64,000 nucleotides of DNA from assembly GCA_934045905.1 (NCBI GenBank), contig OW203764.1:33087629-33151628 (forward strand). Reading direction: 5' to 3'. Positions 22,541-34,873 of this stretch are shown here, one piece after another; positions within the stretch are counted from its first letter, which is position 1, and every line of letters starts with the position of its first letter. Under the pieces are notes generated by a model that worked only from the letters and a program-made list of their open reading frames with translations, was not told where the DNA came from and did not search any database. This DNA is from Leuctra nigra. Lineage: Eukaryota; Arthropoda; Insecta; Plecoptera; Leuctridae. Position numbers and translations under genes: made by a program.

Positions 22541-23371
22541 AGGCGGACAAGAGATGTTGTTACAGAATGGAGATTTCCTTTCTGAAGAAACAATTGAAGG
22601 GGCTAGATGCAAAACTAAGCCATATCTCCCACTTGGGAGTAAAACAGGAAAACACAATCGCATTTCTTATACAAAAAGCTGGAGGAATCAGTTTTCAATC
22701 CATGTTTGAAAGAGAATACTTTTTCTTGCACTTTAAATTGTATTTAGAAGATAGAGAAATTATAATTATTGACTTCGATTCGTGACTGCTAGCTGCAGCA
22801 CTGAATGCTTTCGCCGATGTCTGAGGCCGCACTGCTTTACCAGATTCTGGCAATATAAAGACATATTATCAAGTTTGTTTAATGCTCTGTCTGTCTACAT
22901 AATACGACAACCTCAAAAGCATATTGTTGTACTCTGTCAGGTTTCCCTGCAATTTTGTCAAATGTAAGACGATCTCAGTTGAACGCGTGAAGAATTTGAC
23001 CTTGGTCTATACGTAAGAAATTTTAAGAATTTTTTGTTTGTCACTAGACATCGACGACAGTCTCGCAAATCCACTACAGCGGAAGTCAATGTTATAATAC
23101 GGATCAAAAATTATATTTTTAGAGGTTTTGCATCATTACCTTTCAATTGTTATGGATATTAGTAATTGTAAATAATTATAAGGCACTTTTTAGTTAATCT
23201 TCATATTTAAATATTCGTATTGTTCAACACTATAAAGTATAAATCAATTATATACTATGTTTGACTTCAAGACACTTCAAAACACGGAGAACCTTTTCAA
23301 AACTAAAACGTCTATATTTCTAATGAGTATCACGTGTATTTCACTAGTAATATACTGTGAGTGAGTGTGAC
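22541..23371. other. Gustatory receptor 3' flank
   Basis: No further gene is supported. Reading frames after the receptor stop have no recognisable domain. AT-rich sequence continues to the MITE at 23372. Confidence 0.5.
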
Positions 23372-23995
23372 CATTGGCGTGCGCAGGAGAAATCATTGGG
23401 GGGGGGGGGGGGGGGCAACATGGGCGCCAGCAGGATTAATGACAGGGGGAGAGTCCAGGGGAACAAATTGCCACGAGTTAAGGGGGTTGGGGGGGGGTTA
23501 ATTCCCCTCAGGGCGTTTTTTGGTGTTTTTACCAATTTGAAATAAATTTTGAGACTTCCGAGGAGTATTTTGTTTACAATTTCATTTTTTTTTAGTTTTT
23601 CACACCTTTTCACTGCAATAAAGGTGTGGGGGGAATGCCCCACAACCTGGCCCGGCAGAGCGTTTTTTTAGTTTTTTGGCTCTTCAAAACGAAGTGAAGC
23701 CCCCGAGGGTCATACATATACTAGAGCAATTTTGACGCATATTAAAAATAAATTTTCAGGGAAAAAACCTCGAGTTTCATGAAAAAATCGTGTTTTTGGA
23801 AGGTACCTAGGCATTGTTTTCGTGGTATTTTCTTCAAAATATGTGTTTTTGATCAACCCAGTACTCTATTCCAGTGATTGGAGCAACTCCAGTCTGCCCC
23901 GCAGGGAGATTTTTTTGATACTATGAGGACCACATTTTATAATTTTTTAGTTGAGGCAGACCCATTAGGCCCCCCCCCCCGTGCGCACGCCTATG
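23372..23995. mobile_element. hAT-type MITE, CATAGGCGTGCGCA family, copy 2
   Basis: The ends CATTGGCGTGCGCAGG and TGCGCACGCCTATG match the copy at 8132-8824, with a different perfect 8-bp target duplication AGTGTGAC (23364-23371 and 23996-24003). It contains the same TGCCCCGCAGGG motif and G/C runs. It sits three bases beyond the stop codon of the minus-strand protease gene. Confidence 0.94.
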
Positions 23996-24006
23996 AGTGT
24001 GACGTA

Positions 24007-27000
24007 TCAGCTGTCAAACACGTTGAGCATGAGCCACTGCAAATGCTCCGAGATCCTAGTGAACGCCGCCAGCTGGTTCCAGTTGCACGGCGCGTCGGAG
24101 ATCGGCGCGACGCTGACGACGCCTCTCAGGTAGTACTGATTGCCCCGCGACGCCGGCAGAGGGAACATGTAACCCCCGCCGGAGTCACCCATGCAGACGC
24201 TGGTGGCCGCGTTCAGGAACCCGCCGCAGATCTTGTCGCTCGTGATGAACTGGTCGAAACTCTCCGGCACTTGGGACTTGCAGGACACTTGAGGGACGTA
24301 GGGCAGCTTCACGGAGTAGAGCACGTCGCTGAAGGTGTTATTCTCCGTGATTCCCCAACCCACGACCTGAGAACAACAATTTTGTCATTATACATTTAAT
24401 TTTCAGGGATCTTTTACAATTTAATTGTAATACATTTCGTTTAGAGTTTTGCACGACGTCACTCTTAAGCCCGATTTACACGGCCACATTTATTGAACAA
24501 CTTCTGTGTCACAGTCTTTGGCACAGTCTTTGTCACATTTCTTGAAGGAAATTAGAACATGTTTTAAGTTCTGTGACACGAAGTTGCGTCGTGTAAATAC
24601 AAAATTGTATGTAAATGGGAATGTGACACAAAAGTTGTTCAAGATATTGTACCGTGTAAATCGGGCTTAATACTTCAAGGGTTAAATTCTCAAGGATCAA
24701 ACAATTGACGCGTCATCAAACCATAGTTTATTAATGCCTATGATCAAACGAGCTTCCATGTATTTTCTTAATTTGGACTCGAGGTCACTATTTCATGAAA
24801 TAATAACACGGGAAGGTATTGCCTTCCTGCACAATACGTCACAAGGGTAGAAAAATGGAGGCTGAGAGGGTAAAGGAAATGTTTCAAAGCTATAAATAAT
24901 AGATAAATCATATTTCTCAGATGAACATGTGTATGGATAAATATTGATTTTCTTGTTCTCACTTAAAAATGTCTTTAATTCATAAGTAATCACTCTAAAT
25001 ATGAACTTTCGATGGCCGATGTCAGATTTGTTTATTCCCTGTACTTTTATCTAGTGGAGCGGTCGCTCCACCCAGCCAAGTCGTACCGTACACTCACACT
25101 CACTCAACATACCGTATATGCATAATAAACTGAGGAGCAGACCAACCACTTTTACTGTAAGCAACAACACGGCATTTTCGGCCTACTGGATCTTAAAATT
25201 AGAAAATCTCACATTGTTGCGATATATCTTAATTTCGAGCTATGGCCCACCCCACTACATATACCAAATTAGGGAACAATATGTTATGCCGTTTGCGAGC
25301 TAGAGGGCCGTGAAAAACGTGAAATTACACCCCTTTTAAAACCTATCTTGATCTGATGATGATGATGATGATATCAGGAAACACCGCAATCACCGCCACA
25401 GCCTAAACGGCTGAGGCGATCAATCTGAAATTTTCACCACATGTGCACTTTTGGCGTCTGATATAGGTTACTATATGGCAACCTTTTCTCACGCAGTAGG
25501 TATGCCTATAGGGCGATCGGGACGTCATAGTCATATAATACTTTCCTTGAGTTCGCAGGCACAAATTCGAATCTCCAAATCCATATCAATGTTCAGATAT
25601 CATGTTACGAAGTCTATTCTACTGTTGAGTGCCCACGTCCTCTGTCCTCACCGTGCCGTTGGTGTTCTCGATCATGGCGATGACCTCTGAGTCTCCCCGC
25701 CAGTCCACGCAGGCGACGTTGACGGAGAGAGACAGCGCTATGGGCTCGGACACTCTGACGAGGGCGATGTCAAACGCCATCCACATCCTCGTGCCCTTGT
25801 AGCGGTCTGGCAAGACGATGTCCGAGATGTTGCGATACTGCGCCGCGGCCTCCTCCGTGTACCAGTCCCGGTAGAACTTGCCGGCGACCAAGTTGTACTG
25901 GGACGGGTCGATCCGCTGGACCTTCAGTTTGGTGTTGTAAAAGCAATGGGCGGCTGAAATGCAAGTTGTTGAGTGAGCCTAAAAAAATAACTCTATGGTC
26001 AGACAAATTCAAACTTGTGATAATTACAAATAAAAAAACTCGCAGGTGACGGGAATCGGACCCCGGCCTGCCGCATGACATACTAGCACGTAACCACGGC
26101 GCTACAGTGGCGATACCAAAATATCTCGCCGTTTTTAGTCTAAATGACTCAACGGTCTATGTATATTAGATGCGCGCGCATACCAACCCAACCTCAGCAA
26201 ATGAAAGGACGGCAGCATAGCTGTCGTTAGACGCTTTAGTGAGCCTAATGCCCAGTCAGTATGACGCATCGGATCAAATTGGATGCGTGGATTCGCAATG
26301 TTTAATTGTTCAAGGCCACACATACGCTTTTGTATGCGCGTTATATAACGTATTATAGAGATTGGTTTTAAAATCTAAGGTCACCCATATGTTCGAAGTA
26401 TGTGTGCCATTCCCATTTGTACTGACCCCTATTTTCGAACTTGTACGAGTGCATAATCGAGCATGACGTCAAAGTGACCTCCTTTCGAATTAACACGACA
26501 GTGTTTAATTTTGTTTCGTCTACGGAACAGGTTGGGTGAGTGGTTAACGCTCTCAGCTTGTATTCCGGAGGCCCGGGTTCGATTCCCGCGGCCGTCCTTC
26601 CTGACTGGGGTTTTTTCGTGGTTTTCCCTCAGTCTTCAGGCAAATGCTGGGAAGGTACCCTACTAATAGGCCACGACCGCCTCCTTCCCACCTTCCATCC
26701 TCACCTACTCTTCACCATCATCTCCCAATCATCCTCATAATCATCCATCCGTCGCCATTAGCCTCGCTGCAGAACAGTGCGACGTTAAGCCCCAGACAAA
26801 AATTTGTTTCGTCTGACGTCAGGCGGCCGTGAATCCGTATAATATTTGTCTGGTCCCGGCGATTCGAAGTATACAGTCGATTTAAAAGTATATAAAGTAA
26901 TTCCTCGAATAGATTCTCTGTCTCTATTTGTGCAACAAATCAAAAAAGTTCCCACTGCATTTAAAATACTCGCCTAGTTTTCCCCCTAAAAGTGTAGGTA

Positions 27001-30000
27001 CGTACCCGAGACGGCCACGGTCGGGGTTACGAGTGTCCCTCCACATATCTGTTGCCAGCGCTCGTCGTCCTTCTTCCGGAATATGCCGACATGCCACGGG
27101 AATTCCCCGCCCTGCGCTCGCTCGCCGCCGGCTGTCAGTTGCTGCACCTCGAAGTTCCTCCGTCCGCAGTCTCAAATCACAACACAACATTGACATTGAC
27201 TTCAGTGCGATGGCAACGGAAAGAGCAACAACATTTGGTAACATATACCTAAGCATTTTTTTAATTGACGAGGGACCGGGTTCAATTGAACCGGACACAG
27301 AAGAAACTGCGTTTAAGTTGGCGCGATCACATGGCGCATCACATGACACATCACATGGCGCGATCACGTCTCAGATCTTCATAATTTTTTGTGTACTTAT
27401 TGATAATCACACCATACACAATCCCTGAAAAATTTAAACACTCTTCTCGTGTCTAGTTTCTGAGATAATTTGAGTTTTCTCCCCCATCGTTATCTTATGG
27501 CAGCCAAGCAAAATCGTGTTATTTTTAAGCTAAAATGAAGTTCTAATTTTTTTGTAATTTTTTTGTGTTTTTATGGTAGACATACGGACGTACTATCAGG
27601 AAAAAGTTGAAAACAATGGACCAATGGTGATGGGAGGAGTCAATGTAGCATAATAGTTCTCTTTACTCACACTAGAGCAGCACTGTCCATATAGTGGGAG
27701 AGGGAGCCAATCAAACGTGTGGGGGAAAGACAGTTGAATTTCAAAATGGATCCATTTGCTATTTGATTACTATTGATTACTGTGCTGTCACAGCCTTCTT
27801 GACGGTCACGGCACACATCCTTCTGTCATCTGTTTTATTCGTGACGTCACATAGCAAGATAATGACTAGTGGTCCATTCCAACGTGTGCTATTTTAAAAG
27901 TTATTCACCAAATTTGAAATGTTTTTCCTATACATCCCATGTTAAAGTTTTGTTCATTCTCAAAAGAAATACTATTGAAAACTCATTATTGGGTGGGAGT
28001 TGCAAACTACAGGACAATAAATGAGTATTATACTTCAAAATATTTGAACTGTTGTAAAAAGTTTTTTGAAATGACAATATCAAAAATAAATAAAAATGTA
28101 CTATATCGAGTGCTCGCGCCACGTTAAATCACATTTCCGTATCTGTGTAATGTTAATCCACATGGCCGCGTGAATCGGTATCAAGTAAAGTTATAGAATG
28201 TCCCCTGGGGGTTGATTCATTACCTGGTGTGCAGTGCAGCGGCTGCGCACTCCATACCCCTTGCTTGGTGCACCTCCTGATGGTGTGTGGTGTGAAGAGT
28301 GGGGTGTCGTATCCATCCTTGCACTCCATCATGGCCGATGTTCCCTCGCGCATCGCCACCGCGCAGCTCACTCGCTCACTGCTGCCTGGCGGCTGACAAC
28401 TGTACTCGATGGCAGGGTCTTCGAGAGGCGGACAATGAGCCGTAGAAGTTGGAGCAGGCTCCGTTGTTGTTGTTGTTGTTGGCGGAGGCTCTGTTGTTGG
28501 CTCTGTTGTTGGCGCAGACTCTGAAGTTGTTGACTCTGTTGTTGGCGTGTTGTCTGTTGTTAGCACAGAGAGCGCTCTGACATCGATAGCAACTGTCGTA
28601 TCACGAGCTGTAATCACATCACAGACAATCTTTTACCCAGATGTAGGTTTTATTTTGGTCAGAATATCCTTCTGTTTCTCAATGAGCGCGTTTAGAAGTT
28701 TCTGAAGATTTTCGATTCCATTCGGTACGCCATTCGGGCAATGAATGCAGAAAGCAATTCTAGAGAAGGAAAACGGCATCCACGCAAATGGACACTTTCG
28801 ACTTAGGGAATAAGTGGAAGTCTGGTGGACTTATGTATGTGCTTGAGGTTACACTTCCCATTCATGCAAGTTGGACCCAACCTTTCCCAGGTGCGGGTGT
28901 TCATTGTTCAAAATACATGGCCAATCCCCGAGCAAGACAGATCGTTCGTATTCGTCATTTTTGCATGCAATTACTGCCACTTTCGTTTCACGTGGAACTC
29001 TATCTGTCAAGATAATTCCTCAAAAGATAAATCGTACTCGTCAATTGTTTTGGGAGGTTATCAAAATGAGACGCTCTTGACCTGTAGTTTCCACGAAGCA
29101 CTGACCTGCCACCGATATCTTCTGCTTCGTCTGCCCGCCAGAGTTGTACCTGCAGATGACGTCCTTGCCGTCGTCCTCGAGCTCCAGCACTTTGTCTACG
29201 ACCTGCTGGGCTGGCGGCGGCTGCCAAGGCCACCTCCACGTCTGAACGACGTCCTCCACCTCCAGCCGCTGAGCGCCCAGGTAGAGGTTGACCGACGCAA
29301 ATCCTGCGCCTCGACACTCTGCCTCCAGATGATCGCCCTCCCTCAGTTCCGAGCCGCGGAGAAGCGTCAGCTCGGGAAGAGTGTGGGCACGCGGAAATTC
29401 TGGTGGATGATTCCGATTCGCTTTCACAACTCTCCAATACATAACACTAATTGCTATTACGGTTATTTGTATTAATTGTATTAATGGCGCGTTGACGAGG
29501 TCATTTTGCGCACAACAAGTCTTATTTTTGTTGATCATATATGGAGGTCATTGGGAGGGGTCGAACAAAGGGGCCCGGTCGGTAGGAGTCCAGCACTGGT
29601 GGGATGGGAATGGGCCAGATTGGGGTATGTGAAAAATAATAAGCGTGCGTAGTTCATTTTTTAGTCAATCTTAGCAACATAAACACCAACTTGTAAAGAC
29701 AATATTTGTGCCCAAAACACGTGGAAAATCTAATAACATAGAGAGATTTCTATGTGTTATCGTTGTCAATTGCATACCATCCAGTAGAGGACTGTGTATA
29801 TACTCGTTGATAATGCTTTCCACTTGATTGCGTAGTTTTTAAATGAAAATGAGTAATTAGGGATGAGTTATACTTACCTGATTATGAATGAACCGTGTCA
29901 CTAAACTCCTCAACACTTACCGAACACCGTCAAGATGGTGGCTCCCACCGCATGTTTGCCGTTCTCCAGTCTCCCCCAACACCACACGGGGCCGACGTCG

Positions 30001-33000
30001 CTGGCAGTGACGTCATCGATACTGACGCCGCAATGCCCGGCTCCGAGGCCGTCGCCGTAGTAGCTGAACTTCCCGTCGACCTTGGAGCGGCGTCCGCGGC
30101 TGAAGCTCTTGGGCTTGTTCGAGCCTGGAGTGTAGATGTTGCATGACTTCAGCGAGCCGTCCACTTTACACTGGATGTTGACGTGCCGCCGCTCGAGAAT
30201 GGCAACGCTGGGAGTGACGTTCATGGTGACAGATTGTCCTTCTGTGGACGAACCATGAATGCATGCTTCATCGATTGCAAATATATGTTTTCATTATACA
30301 TGTTATGTTTTGAATTTGATACCAACCACAGATTTCTTGATCATGTTTAAGTTCGCATTTCTCGCAAATAAGCGATACGTGATGGAGCCACTTCTGGAAT
30401 ATGGCTACTGTCAGTCTACAGATTCACTTATTTGCTTTTACAAGTTCGTGTTTCCTAGTGCAGTGAAAAAGGAGAAACAATTGAAATTGAAATTTAGTTA
30501 TAACTTATAAATTAGAGACACCCATGTTAGCAGAGGATGTGACATATACTCAGACCATTATTTAGTGACTTCCAAGATCGAGGTTTTAGCAAGGTGGAGA
30601 AAGCAGGGGAATAGAACACCACGGCCTCAGGAAGAAGTATTTAAAATATATCTACTGCAAGAAGAAAGTATCCGACAGTTATATCAATCCAGGTTGACTC
30701 GACAGTTGCAGAGAATTCCAACATGTGAAATCATAGATGAAGAATGGAGTCTATTAAAATCTGCAATGCTATCAGTAGCCAGCGAAGTGTTGGGAAAGAA
30801 AACAAAGTATAAAAGAAAAAAAGGACTAAAAATTTGGAACGACGAGATAAAGGAAGCTATTACAGAAAAGCAGAAGGCATTTAGGATATTGACCCAGAAT
30901 CCGACAGAAAGAACGAGAGAGATTTACAACATCAAGAGAAATAAAGCTAAGAGTTTAGTGAGGAGTGCGCATGCAGAATGATGGGACAGATTTATAAGTA
31001 ACATCGAGGATGACGTCCATGGGAGACAAACGGTTGCATATAAGTTGCTGAAACACCTTAACAGCAAGGAAAGGGACACCGCCCAAATAAATGTCATAAC
31101 GGAAAGGGAGTGGGTTCAACATTATAAACGACTATGGTACGACCCAGAAGCAAAATCTGCGCATGATTTCTTAGCAGCGGAAGTTGATTTGCTTACTATG
31201 GAGGAGTTGGAAAATTCGTTGCGGAGAACAAAGAACAGGAAAGCTACTGGCTTAGATGGACTTAATTCGGAATTAATCAAGTATGGTGGGTGTCACCTGA
31301 AAGGTAGATTCTTGCGTCTACTAAATCTGTGCTGGAAAAATTACCAAATTCCGGAGGAATGGGAAAGGGCAAAGGTAATATCTTTGTTCAAGAAAGGAGA
31401 CAGGAGTGATGTGTCGAATTACAGAGGAATTAGTCTCCTAAATACAGCGTACAAGGTTTACAGTAAGATTGTAAATAATAGGCTTCAAGTTATCTCTGAT
31501 GTAGTTTTATTAGAAGAACAAGCTGGGTTCCGCCAGGGTAGATCATGTATTGACGATGTGTTTACTTTGAAACAATTGATAGAAAAGAGGCGGGAATTCA
31601 ACTTGGAGACACACCTGGCATTCGTCGACTACGAAAAAGCATTTGACCGTGTGAACAGAGACTTGTTATGGTACATCATGGGCAAGAGGGGTTTTCCCAG
31701 ACATTTAATTCAAGTTATAAGAAGTCTATATCATCAAACCAAGATTGTCGTAGACTCGGGAAAAACTCTTTCCAAAGATATTATTATAAATCAGGGAGTG
31801 AGACAGGGATGTAGTATGTCACCTTCACTATTTAATATATATTTGGATGACCTGGTTAGAAGATGGAAAGACAATGTACATCCTGGAATTCAGGTCAACC
31901 AACACATGTCTTTGAATACCATGTTATTTGCGGATGATCAAGTAATTGTTCAGGAAACAGAGGATGAACTCCAAAGATCTATGTTTAACTTGCACAGACT
32001 CAGTAATTTATATAATTTGACGATTTCTTTGAAGAAGACGAAAACAATGGCTTTTAAAGGAAAGGACCCAGTACGTACAAAAATTTTAATAAATGACTAC
32101 ACCCTAGAGCAAGTATCACATTTCACATACTTAGGTTGCAGCATTACGTATGATTATGACATCGACGTTCGTAACAAGTTGAACAAATATCAATACATGT
32201 GTGGAACCATCCGAAGAACTCTTAGAAGTAAGACTAGGAGAGACACACAACTTAAATTTTATAAGGTGATGGCAGTCCCTACTCTTCTTTATGGCTCGGA
32301 AACATGGGTGACAACAACAAAAGATTTGAGCAGAATACAGGCCACAGAGATGAGATTTTTACGATCAGTGAAGGGATGCACCAGAGAGGATAGAATACGC
32401 AATGAAGATATAAGACAGGAACTTGGTATTTATTCCGTGCTCGACAAAATTGAAATGGGCAAAGCAAATTGGAAGCAGCATCTTGGTCGAATGCCACCTG
32501 CGAGAATTCCTCGAAGCATTCTCCGTTACCAGCCAGGAGGAAGAAGAGATGTAGGGCGGCCCAGAAAACGATGGTGACATAGCATTTGGAACCGGAACAG
32601 GCATTTATGCCTAATCCAGGATAGAAGAAGAAGAAGAAGAAGAACTTATAAATTACCTTTTTTAGTCATAAAAACAATTAAAGCAATACAAATTCGCCCC
32701 TGATAGTGATACCCGTTATTTACCTAGTACCACAATAGCCACCAGAGTGCAGTCGTGTTCCTTGTTGTCTCGAATAACATGACGGAGAGATTATTAGGAA
32801 TATAATATGTACAGCGCCTCGTTATGTTGCGATAAAAGCCAGTATTTTTTTTAAAACACCAAAAAATATATTTTTTTTGTAATTTTTTTGAACTGTATTT
32901 TTTTTGTTTGTACTGTATTATTTGTATTGCTCTGTATTATTTTTTGGCAACTTATACTACGTCTGCGTACGACTGGTAGTCGCTATAGTGGGTAAGTTTT

Positions 33001-34873
33001 ATCACAACATAATGCTGTACATCCCTCATCATATCTCCATGGAGTATGTTCTGACGATAATTCGTACAAACAGCTAGGATATTTCCGCAAACCTAGAATC
33101 TCAAACTAATAAGTTTCTCCAGATACTTACCGCTAACCAGTAACGTCATAACGGCTTGTTTCCAACCCCCTCGCGCAGCTTTGGCTCGGCATCCGACGAC
33201 ATATCTCCCGGAGAAGACGTTGGAGAGTCTGATGCCGCATTGTCCGGACTCCAGACCGTTGCCATGGTAGCGAGCACGGTACGCGACGTCGCCGTCGGGG
33301 AAGGTGCGCTGGACCACTGGCGTCTCCGTGCCTGACGGGACAAGAGAACATGTCATGTCTTGCGGGGAATCAGAAGGTCGAACCGGGGCTCGAACCAAAC
33401 ATCGCTAATGCATTGCCTCGGGTAATCATGCAGTTCTTTCATTTCATTCCTCATCTTATCATCTCATTCATTTCATCTTCTTGAACATCTCTAACTCATC
33501 TGTTTTCTATTGATTGAGCGAGCGACTCATTTCGACTCTTTGGGCACAGACCTGTGTTTTTATTTTTGTTATTTTTTCACATTGTTGGCGACACACAGGT
33601 CACACCTTTTCTCCGATAGAGATGAAATTTAGCATACATGTAAAGACCACTTCCAGAATTTTCAGACTGATTTTAACAAAATCAGCTGATGGTTACAGTT
33701 TTAAACGATTGTTTGACACTTCAGAGTCCGATGAAGTTGAAATTTTGTAATGTTATTAAGGAAAATAAGAGCCATCGTGTTTTCCAAACTATGATGGCTA
33801 TATGAAAGTGACAATGACAAGCAGATGTTCTCTGACCTGCGCTGAAGTTCATGGTAGCGAACGTGCGCTCGACGTCGGCGACGGCGAACTCGCACGCGAC
33901 GAGCGTCTCGACGCCCGAGCACGTGACGTCGACCGACGACCGAGGGTTCAGATGACGATGCTTGGGCGTCGCGACCAGATTCCACGCCGAACTTCCTGAA
34001 CATATTTTATACTGTATTGATGGTAATATGAAATGGGGTTCAAAATATAAGATAAATATTATATAATTTGATAGATTCTCAGATGTTAAAAAAAATGCTT
34101 TTATATTAAGACGCTGAGTATTGCGAGTTTGATCTTGAAGTGTTTTTATCGATTTTTTTTAACAATATCTTTTACTAATGTAATTGTTAATATAATAAGG
34201 TTTTGTACGAGTCTTCAGAACAGTTCAATGAAAATAGTTTCATAGCTTGGAATGGTTATAAGTTTTATTTTGTCCTACAGACGTTTAGTGCATGAAAATT
34301 AGTAAAAATATGGCAAAATAAATCGTTTTTTTTTTAAGGACCAGAATATTCTCAAAAAGCGAAAGTATAATTTTTGCCATGAGGTTCCTTATCTCAGACC
34401 GCAACCTTGATAATATTTAACATAACTTAGCACTGCGATTCATTTTAAATACTATAACCATATAATTCAGCGTCCTCTAAGTGCTAATAGAGTCTGTGGT
34501 AACAACCATTTGCAACTCAGACAACTTTCATGTGTCGTAAATCCGGTCAAGTTTTCTCAGCTTCCAACGTTCCAAATTCAAACAAGCAACTTGACAAGAA
34601 TACGTACACTCGAACAAATAATAAACGGTATTCAAAAGAAAATGATTGGCTGATCAAGGTTTGATGGTATTATCCCATGAATTCTATGCTAACGCATCAT
34701 CTAACTCTAGAAGGTGAGCTCTGATATCATTGATAATAACAAGGATTGATTGTCAAGGAACCTGACCAGCAGCCCATCCGTTTTGTACAATAACGTTTTT
34801 CATTGGTTTCTACGCACTTACCTGGCGCTTGGCAAAGGAAGATGACGAAGCAGACGTGAACAATAATATGCAT
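24007..34873 (-). CDS. Secreted modular serine protease (Ig x3, CCP, S1), nine exons
   Basis: Exons on the minus strand: 34873-34822, 33995-33837, 33331-33131, 30241-29921, 29399-29106, 28607-28224, 27170-27006, 25953-25652, 24366-24007. Introns 1-7 are all phase 1 and intron 8 is phase 0; the chain is 2238 nt, 745 residues. Order: signal peptide (MHIIVHVCFVIFLC), an Ig-like domain split over exons 2-3, two more Ig-like domains (exons 4, 5), a Thr/Pro-rich linker with TTEPTT repeats, a CCP/sushi domain (exon 6, ending GVWSAQPLHC) and an S1 protease. Catalytic residues are present: AAHC (His), DIALV (Asp), GDSGG (Ser). The residue six before the catalytic Ser is Ser, not Asp, so trypsin-like specificity is not expected. 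Such modular proteases act in extracellular cascades of immunity or melanisation; the exact role is inference. Exon 5's acceptor has a weak pyrimidine tract. Confidence 0.87.
24469..24666. mobile_element. piggyBac-type MITE (TTAA target)
   Basis: Inverted ends GCCCGATTTACACGG / CCGTGTAAATCGGGC are flanked on both sides by TTAA (24465-24468, 24667-24670), the target of piggyBac transposases. The 198-bp interior (GTGTCACAG-like motifs, also inverted) encodes nothing. It lies in the last intron of the protease gene. Confidence 0.9.
25051..25465 (+). mobile_element. H2-family repeat, copy 1 (GTGGAGCGGTCGCTCCAC terminus)
   Basis: It begins CTAG then the hairpin GTGGAGCGGTCGCTCCAC, CCAGCCAAGTCGTAC, and a body shared with 51940-52330, 61515-61915 and (minus) 54290-54558. 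Read in reverse, a hairpin followed by CTAG resembles a Helitron 3' end. It lies in the last protease intron. The far border is not defined. Confidence 0.7.
26522..26802 (+). mobile_element. tRNA-derived SINE, copy 1
   Basis: The head is tRNA-like, with an A-box (TGGGTGAGTGGTTAACG) and a B-box (GGTTCGATTCCCGC). The 3' part ends GCCCCAGACAAAAA. A 12-bp target duplication TTTGTTTCGTCT flanks it (26510-26521, 26803-26814). A second, inverted copy lies at 48447-48728. It is inserted in intron 7 of the protease gene, antisense to it. Confidence 0.92.
29535..29640. repeat. G-rich dispersed repeat, copy 2
   Basis: This is the partner of 21270-21400 in protease intron 4, sharing GATCATA.GGAGGT, GGGGCC.GGTC and GGAGTCC blocks. 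No coding capacity. Confidence 0.6.
30515..32642 (+). mobile_element. 5'-truncated non-LTR retrotransposon (RTE-like), 13-bp target duplication
   Basis: It starts at the very end of the endonuclease domain (SDHYLV) and continues through a complete reverse transcriptase: GLNSELIKYGG, RGISLLNTAYK, QAGFRQGRSC, FVDYEKAFDRV, QGVRQGCSMSPSLFN, catalytic FADD, and a C-terminal GRPRKRW. One TGA (30979-30981, probably a mutated Trp codon) breaks an otherwise open frame from 30515 to 32577. The tail is (AGA)n at 32624-32642. AACTTATAAATTA is duplicated exactly at 30502-30514 and 32643-32655. It lies antisense in intron 3 of the protease gene and is inactive. Confidence 0.95.
33512..33750 (+). repeat. 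H1-family 5' terminus fragment
   Basis: ATTGAGCGAGCGACTC followed by a CTCTTTGGGCACAGACCTGTG block resembles the H1 5' end at 13458, 18227 and (reverse) 56235. The 3' terminus is not found nearby. It lies in protease intron 2. Confidence 0.6.
34590..34800. repeat. MITE-like repeat related to 54717-54932
   Basis: AATAATAAACGGTA at the left and an internal block (GCTAACGCATCATCTAACTC, then AACAAGGATTGATTGTCAAG) match the inverted-repeat element at 54717-54932; another partial copy is at about 47430-47560. It lies in the first protease intron, close to exon 1. Confidence 0.65.

Noticed and set aside
22378..22785. Downstream extension of the gustatory receptor (135-residue frame)
   Set aside because: The receptor frame stops at 22538-22540 after the TYxxxxxQF motif; the longer frame is shifted and has no domain.
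28825..30146. Plus-strand frames of 83-216 residues over the protease Ig exons
   Set aside because: They are antisense shadows of the minus-strand exons, whose phases and cysteines fit.
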